64,000 nt of DNA from assembly GCA_963942565.1 (NCBI GenBank), contig OZ012690.1:41603338-41667337 (forward strand). The letters are read 5' to 3'. Origin of the DNA: Maea johnstoni. Its lineage: Eukaryota > Annelida > Polychaeta > Spionida > Magelonidae. The notes beneath the pieces are model-generated. The model was given only the letters and a program-made list of their open reading frames with translations. It did no database searches and was not told the DNA's origin. A program made the position numbers and the translations under genes. How positions within the stretch are numbered: the first letter of the stretch is position 1; every line of letters starts with the position of its first letter. Of this stretch, positions 1 through 37,800 are shown piece by piece.

Positions 1-1
1 G

Positions 2-10522
<10,521 letters not shown>

Positions 10523-10689
10523 TAGGCTCGCTTGTGTACAGTCCGTGGTATATATAAGAGAGCACTGTTGACAGTGTTGGTTATTTGCAGATATCAATCA
10601 AAAACGTTACATTTTTCCAGGTGATGCATTTTACAGTTATCCATCCACCTGATAGGTGTTTATCATTAGAGCTCAATCAGTATGCAATA

Positions 10690-10950
10690 TCATTGTACAT
10701 GTGCAATGTGTATGTGTCATATTTATATGTACATATTGTACATGTACAATATGTATGTTTAATTTGTACATGTACAATATGTACCTGTACACATTGTAAA
10801 TGTACATTTGTATATGTATTATATGTGTATGTACAATATATACACGCACATATTGTACATGTACACTATGTATGTTTCATATGTATATGTACAATATACA
10901 CATGTATATATTGTACATGTACAATTTGTATGTTTCATATGTATATGAAA
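10690..10950 (+). repeat. Self-complementary GTACAT-rich repeat in the Dachsous 3' UTR
   Basis: About 260 bp are built from imperfect repeats of TTGTACATGTACAATATGTA and TTTCATATGTATATG. TGTACATGTACA is a perfect palindrome that recurs, so the RNA could fold on itself. The stretch also holds several UGUANAUA-type words (TGTACATA, TGTATATA), the Pumilio recognition form. Confidence 0.6.
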
Positions 10951-11633
10951 AGTCACCTACTGAACCAGTAATTTACTCATGCAAAGGAAACGTTGTAATT
11001 GATAAGTACATATCAAATGATTCCAGCCATTTTGTACCAACTTGTATTATATTTTCATACATTTTATACTGTTGAAAAACATGCATTACAGAATCATGAA
11101 ACAAGGTTTTTTGTACACTGGTATGATTATTGGTTGAGATGTAAGTTGCCTATCCACAATGCATTGTTCTAGGTACTGACATTTTCTGTAGAAAACATGT
11201 TTTGTTTAAGTTGTGTTAAGTCTTACAAAAAAACAATTTGATTCAGCAATTTTTGATGTATTTATAGCTGTAAATATTCAATGAATTTCATAATGATTAA
11301 AATGTTTGTTGATTCAAGTGAAACCCTAGCTTCCAAGAAAGACCTGGCCTGCAAGTTTTGACAGAATTAAAAGAGGTGAAATGATGGCTTATATGTTGAC
11401 ATAGATGCAGTTGATTGAATGTGTTAAGCGCATTTGCAATGCACAGTCGCTCAATATCTTTTTGGTTGAGTGAATAATTTACATTTCTTTGTTATTTCAT
11501 TACTTCTTCATCAATTGGAACAAGAAACAATTGCCAATGATTCTAGTAGGACACATGGTCCTAAGTCATGTTGAAATGTGAAATCAGTTTGAGAATGGGT
11601 TTAAGAGGTACATTTACAAGAGATTCACCCATT

Positions 11634-11858
11634 GATAACCCTTTCATGCCTGGATATCTTCTTGACAAGAGTCGTCTTGACCTTACATACTTATGAAAAT
11701 AACTTAAGAATTAATCATAAATTCACAAAATATTTGAAGGAGAGCTGTGTGTTGGCTTTTGATTAACATTTCCCCATCAAATATTCTCTGAAATACCTTT
11801 TGTTAGGGAGATATTGACAAAATAGTGGCTATGGTTGCTTCAGGCGTGAAAAGGTTAA
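11634..11858. mobile_element. MITE family A, copy in Dachsous 3' UTR
   Basis: Starts ATAACCCTTTCATGCCTGG and ends CAGGCGTGAAAAGGTTAA, with the inner pair AAAATATTTGAAGGAGAG / CAAATATTCTC. Confidence 0.75.
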
Positions 11859-12967
11859 GGCACTTTGCTTGTTGTTTGTGAAACTGTACAATGGTGGATT
11901 TTGCCAGGGGATTAGATATATTTTCTTAATTTTCTAAATTTTCTTAATTGCAAAACTGTAAATTTTGATATGAAACAAGAATTTGGCTGTGAAGCAAGCC
12001 TTCCTACAAACAGCAAGACAGAAACATAATAACTAGATTTAAAATCATGCTCTTAGCAATTGTTCTTTGATGACAAAATTACCCAATGTACAGTGCTACT
12101 TAACACAAGAAAACAACACATTATCATCATATATCAGAGTTTTTGATAGATTTTTGCAGTTTTTTTTGAGGAAAAAGAGTCATTGTGGAAAGGAGTATAG
12201 ATACTGATTTAAATATGGATAAGTGGAGCTCCATGCAAATATTTCTATAGAAGCAATAACTTACTGTAGAGCCGCCCAATTTGTAGGTTAGACAAAATGA
12301 CATGCAAATGTTTATATTTTTAATACCGATGATTATTTGATACATATTTGTAAATTGTGAGTTATACATATGTACATTTTTCAGTGGGGTTATGTTAGTT
12401 CTTTGAGCAAGAACAGGCAAGGTATTACAGCAAGAGCTGACAAAGTGATCAATATTATCACCAAGAAAGCATCCCTTTCAACTTATTTATTATTTGGTTG
12501 TTCAATGACCTTATCTGGTCAAATATTTTATGTAAAATAAAGACTGGAGTTTTATTAAAGCATTATTTTCCTAACAAAGAGATTTTTAAAGTTCCATGTA
12601 CTGTAAATCCCTTTAAATACACCAGCCCTTTAAGTTTGAGCCATTTGTGATGCCTATTGAATAGGCAAATATCAATGGCAGTTATATTATGAAACAAATT
12701 GATATAATATGGCAAATAATGCTAATTAGAAAATCCTAATGTGTGAGATTGAACTTCCACTGACAGATTGAGTGGAGATATTGGGAACAGAAAGGGAGTG
12801 GTTATAAAGTGGTTTACAGTATATCTCATTTATCATTGTTTAGGTATGGATATATCCTCAGTTTGATAAATGCTAGAGGTTTTGGGGCTTTCTGGATGTT
12901 TAATGTGATCACTTGGTTAGGTCTTGCAATTTTCATACAGCTATCAAGGAAACGTCCAGCCTGCATG

Positions 12968-13198
12968 TTAACCCATTAATGCTCACAGCAGCCAAAAACA
13001 GTCTGACAATTTTGATGAAATCTTGCAGGAAAAAACACATGTGGAAAAATATTTGAAGGGAGAATGTTATTCAGAACATTACCAAGAATATTCCTTCAAA
13101 TATTTTTCAAAATCATTCTTTATTTCAAAGTTATTATCAAAAGTATCAAAGATCCAGATGACAATTGCGATAAGAAATGTGGAGCATTAATGGGTTAA
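12968..13198. mobile_element. MITE family A, best-preserved copy (TTAA-flanked)
   Basis: TTAA (12968-12971) then CCCATTAATGCTC, and at the other end GAGCATTAATGGG then TTAA (13195-13198): a perfect 13-bp terminal inverted repeat with a 4-bp TTAA duplication. Inner pair AAATATTTGAAGG / CCTTCAAATATTT. It is 223 bp with no coding capacity. TTAA targets and CCC-starting ends point to a piggyBac-type source. Confidence 0.85.
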
Positions 13199-13430
13199 CA
13201 TGTGAAGGGTTTTGTCCATGTTCAGCCTAGTTGTATATAGAAGGTAGGGGCTCTAGGAGAGCCTGTGAGTCAGCTCTGTATATAGGTATTTGTCCTGGTT
13301 GAAAACCGGACCCCACGCTGAGAGGCTAATTTAGTATGTTTATACACACGAGTCTGGTTAGTCAGCGAACTGGTACTGTAAAAATGAACAATGCAGAATA
13401 AAACCATTTATGTATAATCTTGTCTTTTCG

Positions 13431-13842
13431 TTTTACTTGATTGAAAAGAAATTACAACTCATCCCACCCACACAATTTTTTTCGATTTCAAAAATACAGT
13501 AGTACCGCATATCACATTTTATTGATCATTTAGATAAAATCTATCTCCAATTTCAATAAATTTTCAGAAATTTAGACCACCCTAGGAATTTGGGCCATTA
13601 TAATTATTTTGCAAAATATTTATTGGGAAATCTGGAACACCCTCATTCTATCGCTGGTCGGCATTTCACAAAAAAATGGACACTTACAATCAAAATAGGA
13701 TTGCCACAGTATCACCTGCCAGATCACTGGTCACTCTATCAGAGCAGTTGAGTTTATTTGGGAAATCAGGGCCACTATTACTCTGCTTCGTTGGCATTTT
13801 CAGAAACTTAATTACCTATATCAATTTTTTTAAATAAATTAA
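13431..13842. other. Convergent intergenic stretch between Dachsous and acid ceramidase
   Basis: AT-rich sequence with loose direct repeats (TTTATTGGGAAATC / TTTATTTGGGAAATCAGG, GGTCGGCATTTCA / GTTGGCATTTTCA). No gene is seen. Confidence 0.4.
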
Positions 13843-14310
13843 AACAATACAAATGTAGAAGACAATTCCCTTTTATTTACAACTCGATTCAACATTTCAA
13901 AAAGGTTTCAAAACCTTGACAATACATTCCAAAAATAATTTCACATTAGGAATTATCACTTTATTATATATATCAATGTTTTAAAACATTAAAACAATAA
14001 AAATGTATAAGACAATTCACTTTTATTAAAAACTTCATTCAACTTTTCAAAAAAGGTTTCAAAACCTTAACAATCCATTCCAAAAATAATCTCACATTAG
14101 GAATTAATGATGATCCTTTTTTGCATATGGGTCATAATTAGCAAATGAATTCTTCCAGTTGCACTTACTCATCTAAATCAATGTTTTAAAACGAATTAAA
14201 ACAATAAAAATGTATAAAACAATTTACTTATATCAACAACCTTAATTCAACATTTCAAAAAAGGTTCCAAAACCTGCATTATGGGTCATGAATAGCAAAT
14301 AAATTCTACG
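13843..14310. repeat. Tandem triplication, about 140-200 bp units
   Basis: Three units share AATGTATAAGACAATTC, CAACATTTCAAAAAGG and CATTCCAAAAATAAT (starts near 13843, 13985 and 14190). They lie downstream of acid ceramidase on its strand, possibly in its 3' UTR. Confidence 0.75.
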
Positions 14311-14405
14311 TTTTATTTTAAGTTCTATGGGGTGATCTTTTCCATAACAAGATAATAGAACATCTTGTTCCATCTTAGTGGTTTAACCCATTAATACTCA
14401 ATAAT

Positions 14406-14637
14406 TTAACCCATTAATGTGTAGGAGTTCCTCCAAACATTATTACCAGGTTCTATGATACTTATGACAATAACTTTGAAATTGAGAATAATTTTACGAA
14501 AATATCGCAAATAGAGTTGCAGGTTTTGTTCTAATCAACATTTCTCCTAAGAATATTTTCACAAATATGCTTTTGACTGAAAGATTTCACCCAAATTATC
14601 TGGCTGATTTTGGCGGTTGCGAGCATTAACGGGTTAA
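14406..14637. mobile_element. MITE family A, with duplicated left end
   Basis: TTAACCCATTAATG at 14406 and GCATTAACGGGTTAA at the right end. A second copy of the left end (TTTAACCCATTAATACTC) lies 23 bp upstream, suggesting slippage or a partial second insertion. Confidence 0.75.
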
Positions 14638-14674
14638 CCAAGGGCTATCCATAAGGGTTGTTTTAAGATCAATA

Positions 14675-14892
14675 TTAAAGGGCAAATGCACCATCATGAT
14701 GATTTAGGTTCAAAATGTGCCTATAAAAAATGTGCCTATATGCCCAGACTAAGGCCATTTTTTTACTAACTTTAATAAGCCATATCTAAGGAGTGCTGAA
14801 CAGGACAGACTTTCGGGTGGTCTTATTTGAAAGGTGATACTTATAGGCACATTTTGAACCTAACTCATCATGATGGTGCATTTGCCCTTTAA
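14675..14892. mobile_element. TTAA-flanked 210-bp MITE (family G)
   Basis: TTAA at 14675-14678 and 14889-14892 enclose AGGGCAAATGCACCATCATG and its exact reverse complement. The interior repeats GTGCCTATAAAAAATGTGCC. Ends starting AGGG with TTAA targets resemble Kolobok-type non-autonomous elements. No coding capacity. Confidence 0.85.
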
Positions 14893-14989
14893 TGATACAG
14901 ATATCTTGCCTGGCACTAGGGAGAAGACTTGCAAGATAATCCTGAGTCAGAACGAAAACATCATATAACCCATAATCACATTAACATAT

Positions 14990-15200
14990 TTATGTTATAA
15001 AATAGTTTGTACATATAAAATAGATCAAATCTTAAAAACTAGTATACATCACTTTGAATCTCCTATTTGCATCATCATATTTAAGTTCTACAAAATAGAT
15101 CATACATGAAAAACTAGTAAACACCACTTTGAATTCTCCTTTTTGCCTCTTCATATTTAAGTTCTATAACATAGTTCATACATAAAAAACAAGTTAACAT
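14990..15200. repeat. Tandem triplication, about 90-bp units
   Basis: Three diverged units share ATATTTAAGTTCTA, AAAATAGATCATACAT, AAAAACTAGTA and CACTTTGAATCTCC. Confidence 0.65.
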
Positions 15201-15504
15201 GTACCCTAAAATACATCACAAATATAGAGAAACTTAATGTCAGATTTTTTTCTTTTGGTAAGCAATCCAACATAACTCATTAAAATAATGCCTCATTTTC
15301 TTTGTTTGACATCCTGAATGTTGAACCCACTTATACTAAGAACTATTCCTAGATAAGATCTTTTGTACTGAAGCTTTTTGGGGCACCACTAGACTTGGCT
15401 CCTCGTTCCTGAAAAGTTAACATTACCTTCTTTGTTGATCAACCAGTGTGGTGTGGTACCAGCAATGGGAGATATATGGCACCCTATGGCCTAATCTCTA
15501 GTGA

Positions 15505-15625
15505 GTCCTATATTCCCCTGGTGAGATAAATGAAAACTAATTTGGCCACTTGTGCTGCCTTGACAATTTGGTGCCTAGTAACAGAAACGCTTGAAAACAG
15601 AAAAAGATACATATATGACAGCCTT
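15505..15625. repeat. Dispersed repeat family C, copy 2
   Basis: CCTGGTGAGATAAATG, ACTAATTTGGCCACTTGTGC and TTGGTGCCTAGTAACAG match the copy at 6477-6600. Confidence 0.55.
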
Positions 15626-15769
15626 GAATATAGGCTAAGGCACTACAGGCAGGAATGTTGCAGTGTTCTGAAGATGACCGCTCACCAGGGAGGGCAGGGA
15701 TCTGGACAATACTGTAACCAAGCCTCCAAGTGACCAGTCCAATTGCATGAGAGATGTGAAGATGACCGC

Positions 15770-30870
<15,101 letters not shown>

Positions 30871-31888
30871 CCTCTTGGCACAGATGTCCTCCCAGGAGAT
30901 GGTAAATTACTTAGCTGTTAATAACCTGTATTGAAGTGTGTGGATAACCTGGATTTCCCTGTAATTAAAGAACCTGTTTCAGATCATTCCCTAAAGGGGT
31001 TCAATGGTTAAATGCTGAAAATACACATGAGATGTGGCATCAACAGGAAAGCAATAAAAATGTCTATCTGACACTTCAACTTAAACATTCATATTAAATG
31101 TACATGTAGTAAAATAAATAACTGAATAAATGAAAAAATACAAAAAAAGATCAGTATTAGAAAAAAAACATACTGTCAAAATTCAATGACATGTTTCACC
31201 TGTTTTATATTTCTGTAATTTTAAGACAAATATTTTTCAAGTATTGAGAATATAAATCAACTTTTGTTCAAAAATATGTATAGAGACATTGAAATTTATA
31301 GTTCAGCAACTGAACAATGTCTATCAAAATTCAAAGAATAATAATTTTATGTTCTTAAACCATGCATGAACTTTTATCTCATAGAATATAAGATGTTGAC
31401 ACAACTTCACAAGATGATCTACATGTCATGATCATGTGAAGCTATCATGTCACATGTGATGGTTGTTGACATGACAAAGTTCATGCACAGGGTTCATGTT
31501 CAATAAAATAGTCATGTTTCTGAAAGTTTACACATCTTCTTCACGATGTCATTTATTTTACTGAGTTAGATCTTTTCCATTTGTGGGCGTGTCACATACG
31601 CTTAAGATACAGTTGGCCACAAAACAGCATTTGAAGAACTGAAACTAGGAAACATTTGGAACAAGGAAGCAGCACACATCAAGTGTGGTTCCTTGCCTCT
31701 CTTTATATGTCACTGCCTAGTAAAGAGAACCAAAGAACCAGCAATATGGAAAAGGTTGTCGACAACCGGCATAATTTAGGTGGACCGAATAGAATTATAT
31801 TGACCAATGAGATTAGCTCTTGGTGGCTCTTTTTGATATCGGCCACTAGGCGAGAGCACTATTACACTACACATTCACATTCAGCGTC
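30871..31888. promoter_or_regulatory. Divergent promoter region shared by ASAH1 and ATOX1
   Basis: The two start codons are head-to-head, 1,018 bp apart, so both promoters must lie here or in unseen upstream exons. The stretch is AT-rich without a CpG island. A KLF/Sp-like GTGGGCGTGTC is at about 31583. No TATA box is convincing. Confidence 0.5.
31450..31459. promoter_or_regulatory. Palindromic E-box TCACATGTGA, MITF/TFE-like
   Basis: A perfect palindrome with the extended M-box flanks preferred by MITF/TFE factors, about 580 bp upstream of the ASAH1 start. A second site, TCATGTGA, lies at 31432-31439. MiT/TFE factors control lysosomal genes in vertebrates; function here is inferred. Confidence 0.4.
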
Positions 31889-34800
31889 ATGCCGGTGAGT
31901 TGTTGCTTGACAATTTTAGCTTCTAAATATCTATTCAGAGTATGATATCAACCCAGCACATGCGTGTCATATGCCCATTATCTACTGATATTATGGTATT
32001 GTTGTTTAGCATTGTGATCAAGTTTTGTTGTAGCAATCTTTGTTCAAAATTTTGTAATATTGGTTGCATCCTGGTTAGGAGGGGGGGGGGGGGGGGGCGC
32101 ACTTGGTTTAGTGACCTTTGACCTCATAACAACAACCCTACTGATGCTATCAGAGAAGGCATATATCTCAGCTTAGATATAGTAAAGCAAGTGGATATGA
32201 CATGAGCCGGTCAACCTGAACAGGCTGGCTGCAGCAAATAGCCCAAAAGTCGCGTTCTGCACATGCTGGTGCACAAGTTTCTCTGTAATGTAGACAATAT
32301 GCAAGCCCTCATTGCTCTCTGTCTCCTATAGTCTGTCTGACTCGAGTTTGGCAACCGCTTTTTCCACTTTTTTGTGTCAAAACGTTCGAGTTTGCCATCC
32401 AAACTTGGCAAACCTCTTTAGGGCACTAATTAATACGTGTTTCGTATAAACATACTTTTTGTCTCAACTACGCAAAATGTTGATTTTGCGCATTAGGTCC
32501 CATTGTAAAGTTTGCCCATTGCCAACAATATGATCCCGCATGTTTGTATTGTTGGCAATTGTTGGCAATGGGCAAATTTTACAATGGGACTTAATGAGCA
32601 AAAGCAACATTTTGCTGAGTTGAGACAAAAAGTATGCTTATACAAACACGTAGTAGTGCTCCAAAGAGGTTTGCCAAGTTTGGATTGCAAACTCGAACGT
32701 TTTGTCAGAAAAAAGTGGAAAATGCAATTGCCAAACTCGAGTCAGACAGACCAGGCCTCAACGCTAACTCAAAATGATACTGGCCCTGTAGGACCAGTAA
32801 CACCTAGTATCTGCTGGTCCTGCAAAATTTTTACTGGTCCTTAATATTTTTTATAAAATAACAAGAAAGAAAATTGCATTAAATTCACCACAACATTTAT
32901 CTTTATAGATTTTATCTTCATTTATTTCAAAAACATTTGGGGACATTCTCGGTGGGAAACTTTTTAACAAGAATGTCTCCAAATGTTTATTGGGCCTGTA
33001 GGACCAGTTGAGGTCTTTTTTTACTGGCCCGAAGCTGTTTTTGAGAATATTTACTGGCCTGGGGCCATAGGTTCACCCTTAGCGTCGAGCCCTGCAGACT
33101 ACAGTGACATCACACTTAGGCCAGATTCCAGACCCTTGGCATAACCAGGCCTTCACAATAGCACTTAATTGGTCTCTCGCTTCATATCCATTCTTTTATT
33201 CATCTAAGATCTCAGTAGAAAGTGACAAGCTCACAGTTTTCAGGTTTGCTTGATATTAGCTTTGATGAATATTGGAATGGATATAAGAAGCTGCCAGCCG
33301 TGTCAGGTCTTGATGTATGACCTGTGTTACTGGTCACAGCAGTGCATCAGCTGATAAAGCCTGCTTGCAACCAATGAGCATGCTCTATTCTCTTCAGCCT
33401 TAATGACACAAGTGTAGCACTTATAACACTACAGGGGTTGAACGACCCTCCATAATACTCACATTGTGAACTGTGTCTATTAAATGTGATTGTACAGGGT
33501 CCGACATTAAGGCTTGCCCAGTTGCCTGGGGCAAGTACGACAGTAAAAAACATGGTTTCGGGCACGTTCATGGCCTAATCTAAAAGCCTGAATGGGCAAG
33601 TTAATATTTCCACTTACCCCATGCAAAACGGTCCAAGTTAGCCCGAGAAACTACACACAGTGAGATTGTCATTCTAAATTGTATGCCTCTATAGTGTTTA
33701 TTCTCATAAAAAACGCTAAAGAGGCATTTAAGTGTCTAAAGTTAATAAATTTCCCCAAAATTTGAGATGTGTCTTCATCTAAAAAATTTTTAAATCCAAT
33801 TGCTATGTCATGGCTCGGGTGATAGATTGTGTGTGAACCAGTATTGTTGTGGAATGTCCATCAGCCTTAGGTACTCACTGGAGTAGCATTTTTTTTTTAT
33901 CTCTCATGACTTCTTTATCCTTTTGTTTTTATTTTTCTTTGTTGCAGAAGTACATATTCACCATGGAGATGACCTGCGAGGGCTGCTCAGGCGCAGCGAA
34001 AAGGGTTCTGGCAAAAATAGGGGGTAAGGATTTTAATTCTTGCCTTATGCGGGGGTAGGGCTGAGGGACTTATTTTCTGGGCTGCATTACATAAAGATTA
34101 AACGTTGAAGTCTCTGTTACATTGGGACATTAAAGGTATGGTATAGTTGGGGGTGGGCAATTTTCAGGGTTGGGTTTAGTGGTAGCCAGGGTTTAGCCAG
34201 GGGAAACTGGGTGCCCAAGTTTTGGGGCATCCTATTTTTAAAAGAAGACCTAAATATATTCAGATTACAACCACAACCATTTAGTTCTTAAAATAAGGCA
34301 TACTATACTCATACAATATAATGGGTATTCAGTTGAGGTGAAAAAAAATCAATTTCATGCTTGTAATTGACTTTTTAAAAGATTTCCATGTAAGAGTTTG
34401 GTTGTCTTGAGGTATGATTTTTGAAGGTTTGGATGTCCAGATAGCACCCAGATGCCCTGCTGGCTATGACTGGTGGTAAGTTGGTAACCCTGCTAGCCAA
34501 TACTAATACAATACAAAATTAGGAAAGGGTTTGCCTGTCATTTGGTGGGTGGTGGTCACAGGATAATAAAACAGATGGAATATGATCTTTGCACACCTTG
34601 ACGTATACATGAGGCTGACTCATCTAGAGATAGAATTACAATGACAGTGCATTTATGTATATGTAGAGGCTGTGCTCCTAAAGGTCTTCTTCAAAGATTG
34701 CATATTAGTACAGTAGCCAGCCACCCATTTTTGGGATTCAGGTTAACCCGAGAGCTAGAAAATTTCCGTTGGTATCATGTTTTAGGCCCACACTTGGGGC

Positions 34801-37800
34801 ATACCGCCAGGGTGGATGTAGACTTCAGAAGTGGTGCACATCTTTTTTATGGGGTCATGTCTTAGACACCCTACTATATGTAAAAAGGCCCCAAAATGGT
34901 CAAAATAATAGGTATAGGGGTAGGAAAGCCACCCTAAAACAGTCATAACTCAGCTTAAACCAATCATAGGGATCAGTGTTTGGTATTAAAATGTTGGTAT
35001 GAAAGAGAAGTATCTTTTGAAATAGTAAATACATAACCAACTCTATCCCATGATGTGATAAAGGTCATTCAAGGTCAAAATGGCTGCCAAATCAAGAATC
35101 TGGGATTTTCCAATATTCTATCGTTTCCGTTTATAAACTTCTCAGTTTTTTTGACGGTATGTATTTCTTTTTTGTAGCCACTTTTTCTGAAGGAATGTCT
35201 TTTAATGGAATTGTTGAACATTTTAGAAAGTTCATTGACTAGAGTTTTAAGTCCAATTTTGAGCTGTAAGGTACAAAGTAGGGTACTAAGCCCACCTGGA
35301 GACCCCAAAAAGTGCCTAAAATGGTAAAAATTTGAAAATCAAAATGACTTTATCTTAAGTTTTATAAGTAGGAAGGGAGCAGATGATGTACCAAAACATC
35401 AGGATTAATTTTCTCCTCAATCTGGAAGATAAGGGGAAAAAAATATTGAAATTAAGGGGTTGTTGAAGGTCAAATAAAGGTCAAAATGTATTTATTTCTC
35501 TAAAAATTCATATTTTGATCAAGAAATTTTGATGAAGTAGTTGTGTTTTGTCATTATTTAATTTCCAAACCAAGTTACCACAATGATTGACGGATAAATA
35601 ATCTCAAATATGGTCCAACAAATCATTTTTTACCATTCACCGGTGAAAATGAAGTAGTTTGAAGTCAATAAGGAGGTGTGGAAGGTGGCATTTGGCTATT
35701 CAATGCTTATAATAAGTGTTTACGAACGGGTTGTGGGAAGGTGCTAGTATGGGACCACTGTTTAGGTCATAAAAGTTGTGAGCACCAAACAATATACGCA
35801 TTGTTTGGTATCAATTTTTTTGTTGTAAGACAGTCTTTCCATTCCGTGCAACCAACCAAGGGTAGGGTCTATTGTTGCGATACTAGAGGTCATTCAAGGT
35901 CAAACTAACCCCAATTTCATAATATGACGCATTTTGTCTTTGAATTTTCCATTAAGCAGCTTATCATATTCTCCTAGAATACATATTTTATCCTGGAAAT
36001 ATTTTTAGGTGAGATATGAATTTTAAAAAGGATTCTTAGACATTTTTAGGTCATTGCAAGAGAAAGTCTGGACCAATTTGGAATATTTCAGGGCAAAAAT
36101 TACAAATGTCTGGTTACGGGTGCACTCACATATTTAAGCGAAGCAGCAGAAAGTTGACATAACAGATCGAGTCATATCTTATGGTATGTCAGTTTTCATT
36201 TTCAGTAGGGAGAATAAGCCTTTTAACTTGCAGCATTACTTGCCTATTGTGCTTGTCATGTAAGATTATAAAGGCAGTGTAAAATATCTCTGAGATTTAA
36301 GGAAAAAATGAAGGTCAAATAAAGGTCAAAACAACATTTTTTCTCTAAAAAATTCAAATTTTGATGAAGAAATTTTGATGGAGTAGTTTGTGTTATGTTA
36401 TTACATAATATCCTAACCACATTACCACAATAATTGACAGACAAGATACCTTAAATATGTTTTAGCAAAACATTTCCACCCTTTACCTGTAAAAATAAAG
36501 TAGTTGAAAGTCAATATGGATGTGTGGAAGGTGGCATTTGGCTTTTCCATGCTTATAATAAGTGTTTACGAACGGGTTGTGAGAAGGTGCTAGTATGGGA
36601 CCATTGTTTAGGTCATAAAAGTTGTGAGCACCAAACATTATAGGCATTGTTTGGTACCTAAATGTTTGTTGTAAGACAATCTTTCCATTCCATGCAACCA
36701 ACCTAGGGTAGGGTCTATTGTTGTGATACTAGAGGTCATTCAAGGTCAAACTAACCCCAATTTCATGATTTAAGGCATTTTGTCTTTGGATTTTCCACTT
36801 AGCAGCTTATCAAATTTTTCTAGAATACATATTTTATCCTGGAAATATTTTTAGGTGAGAAATATTTCTTAAAAAGGATTCTGAGACATTTTCAGGTCAT
36901 TTCAAGAGAAAGTTTGAACCAATCTGGAATATTTAGGGGCCAAAATAACAAAATGCCTGATTACGGGTGCACTCAAATATGTAAGTGAAGCAGCAGAAAG
37001 TTGACATAACAGATAGAGACTCATATCTTATGGCATGTCAGCTTTCATTTCTAATGGGGAGAATAAGTCTTTTAACTTGCCTATTGTATTTTTTATGTAA
37101 GATTATAAAGGCAGTGTAATATATCTTTGAGATTTAAGGACAAAATGAAGGTCAAATAAAGGTCAAAACGTCATTTTTTTCTCTAAAAAGTTCAAATTTT
37201 GATGATGAAATTTTGATAAGGTTCTTCTTTTTTGTCAATACATAATTTCTTAAGCATGTCACCACTTTAATTGACAGAAAAGTTACCTTAAATATGTTTT
37301 AACAAAAAAAGTTTACCCTTTACCCGTGAAAATGAAGTACTAGTTTTAAGGTAATATGCAGATGTGGAATGTGCTATTGGACAATCCATGCCTAATCGAG
37401 TTGTTAGCAAGTGCTAGTAACATATGGGACCACTGTTTAGGTCAGAAAAGTTGTGAGCACCAAACATTATAGGCATTGTTTGCTATCAAAATGCTTGTTG
37501 TAAGACAATCTTTCCATTTCATGCAACCAGGCTAGTGTAGGGCATTTTGCAATGATATAAGAGGTCATTCAAGGTCAAACTACCCCCAATTTCATGACTT
37601 TAGGATGTCAGGTATAAAGGAATAGAGAACGTAAATAAAGCTTGAAGTGCTCAATTCAGTAGCTGCGAGCCGGTGTCAACAGCTCAAAAGATTGTTTTTC
37701 TACAGATCACTTCCTCTTAAATGAATAATATTAAAGTTTTTCTTTGTCAATCTGACAAAGAAAGACATGTGAGAATAGGTGAGATATTTATTTCACCTAT

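Larger units (their letters stand above)
10523..13430 (+). other. Presumed 3' UTR and downstream flank of the Dachsous gene
   Basis: No coding potential is visible. Candidate poly(A) signals AATAAA lie at 12536-12541 and 13397-13402; the second is followed by T/G-rich sequence, as expected of a cleavage site. Two TTAA-flanked MITEs lie inside the stretch. The 3' UTR assignment is inferred from position only; no transcript evidence is available. Confidence 0.4.
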
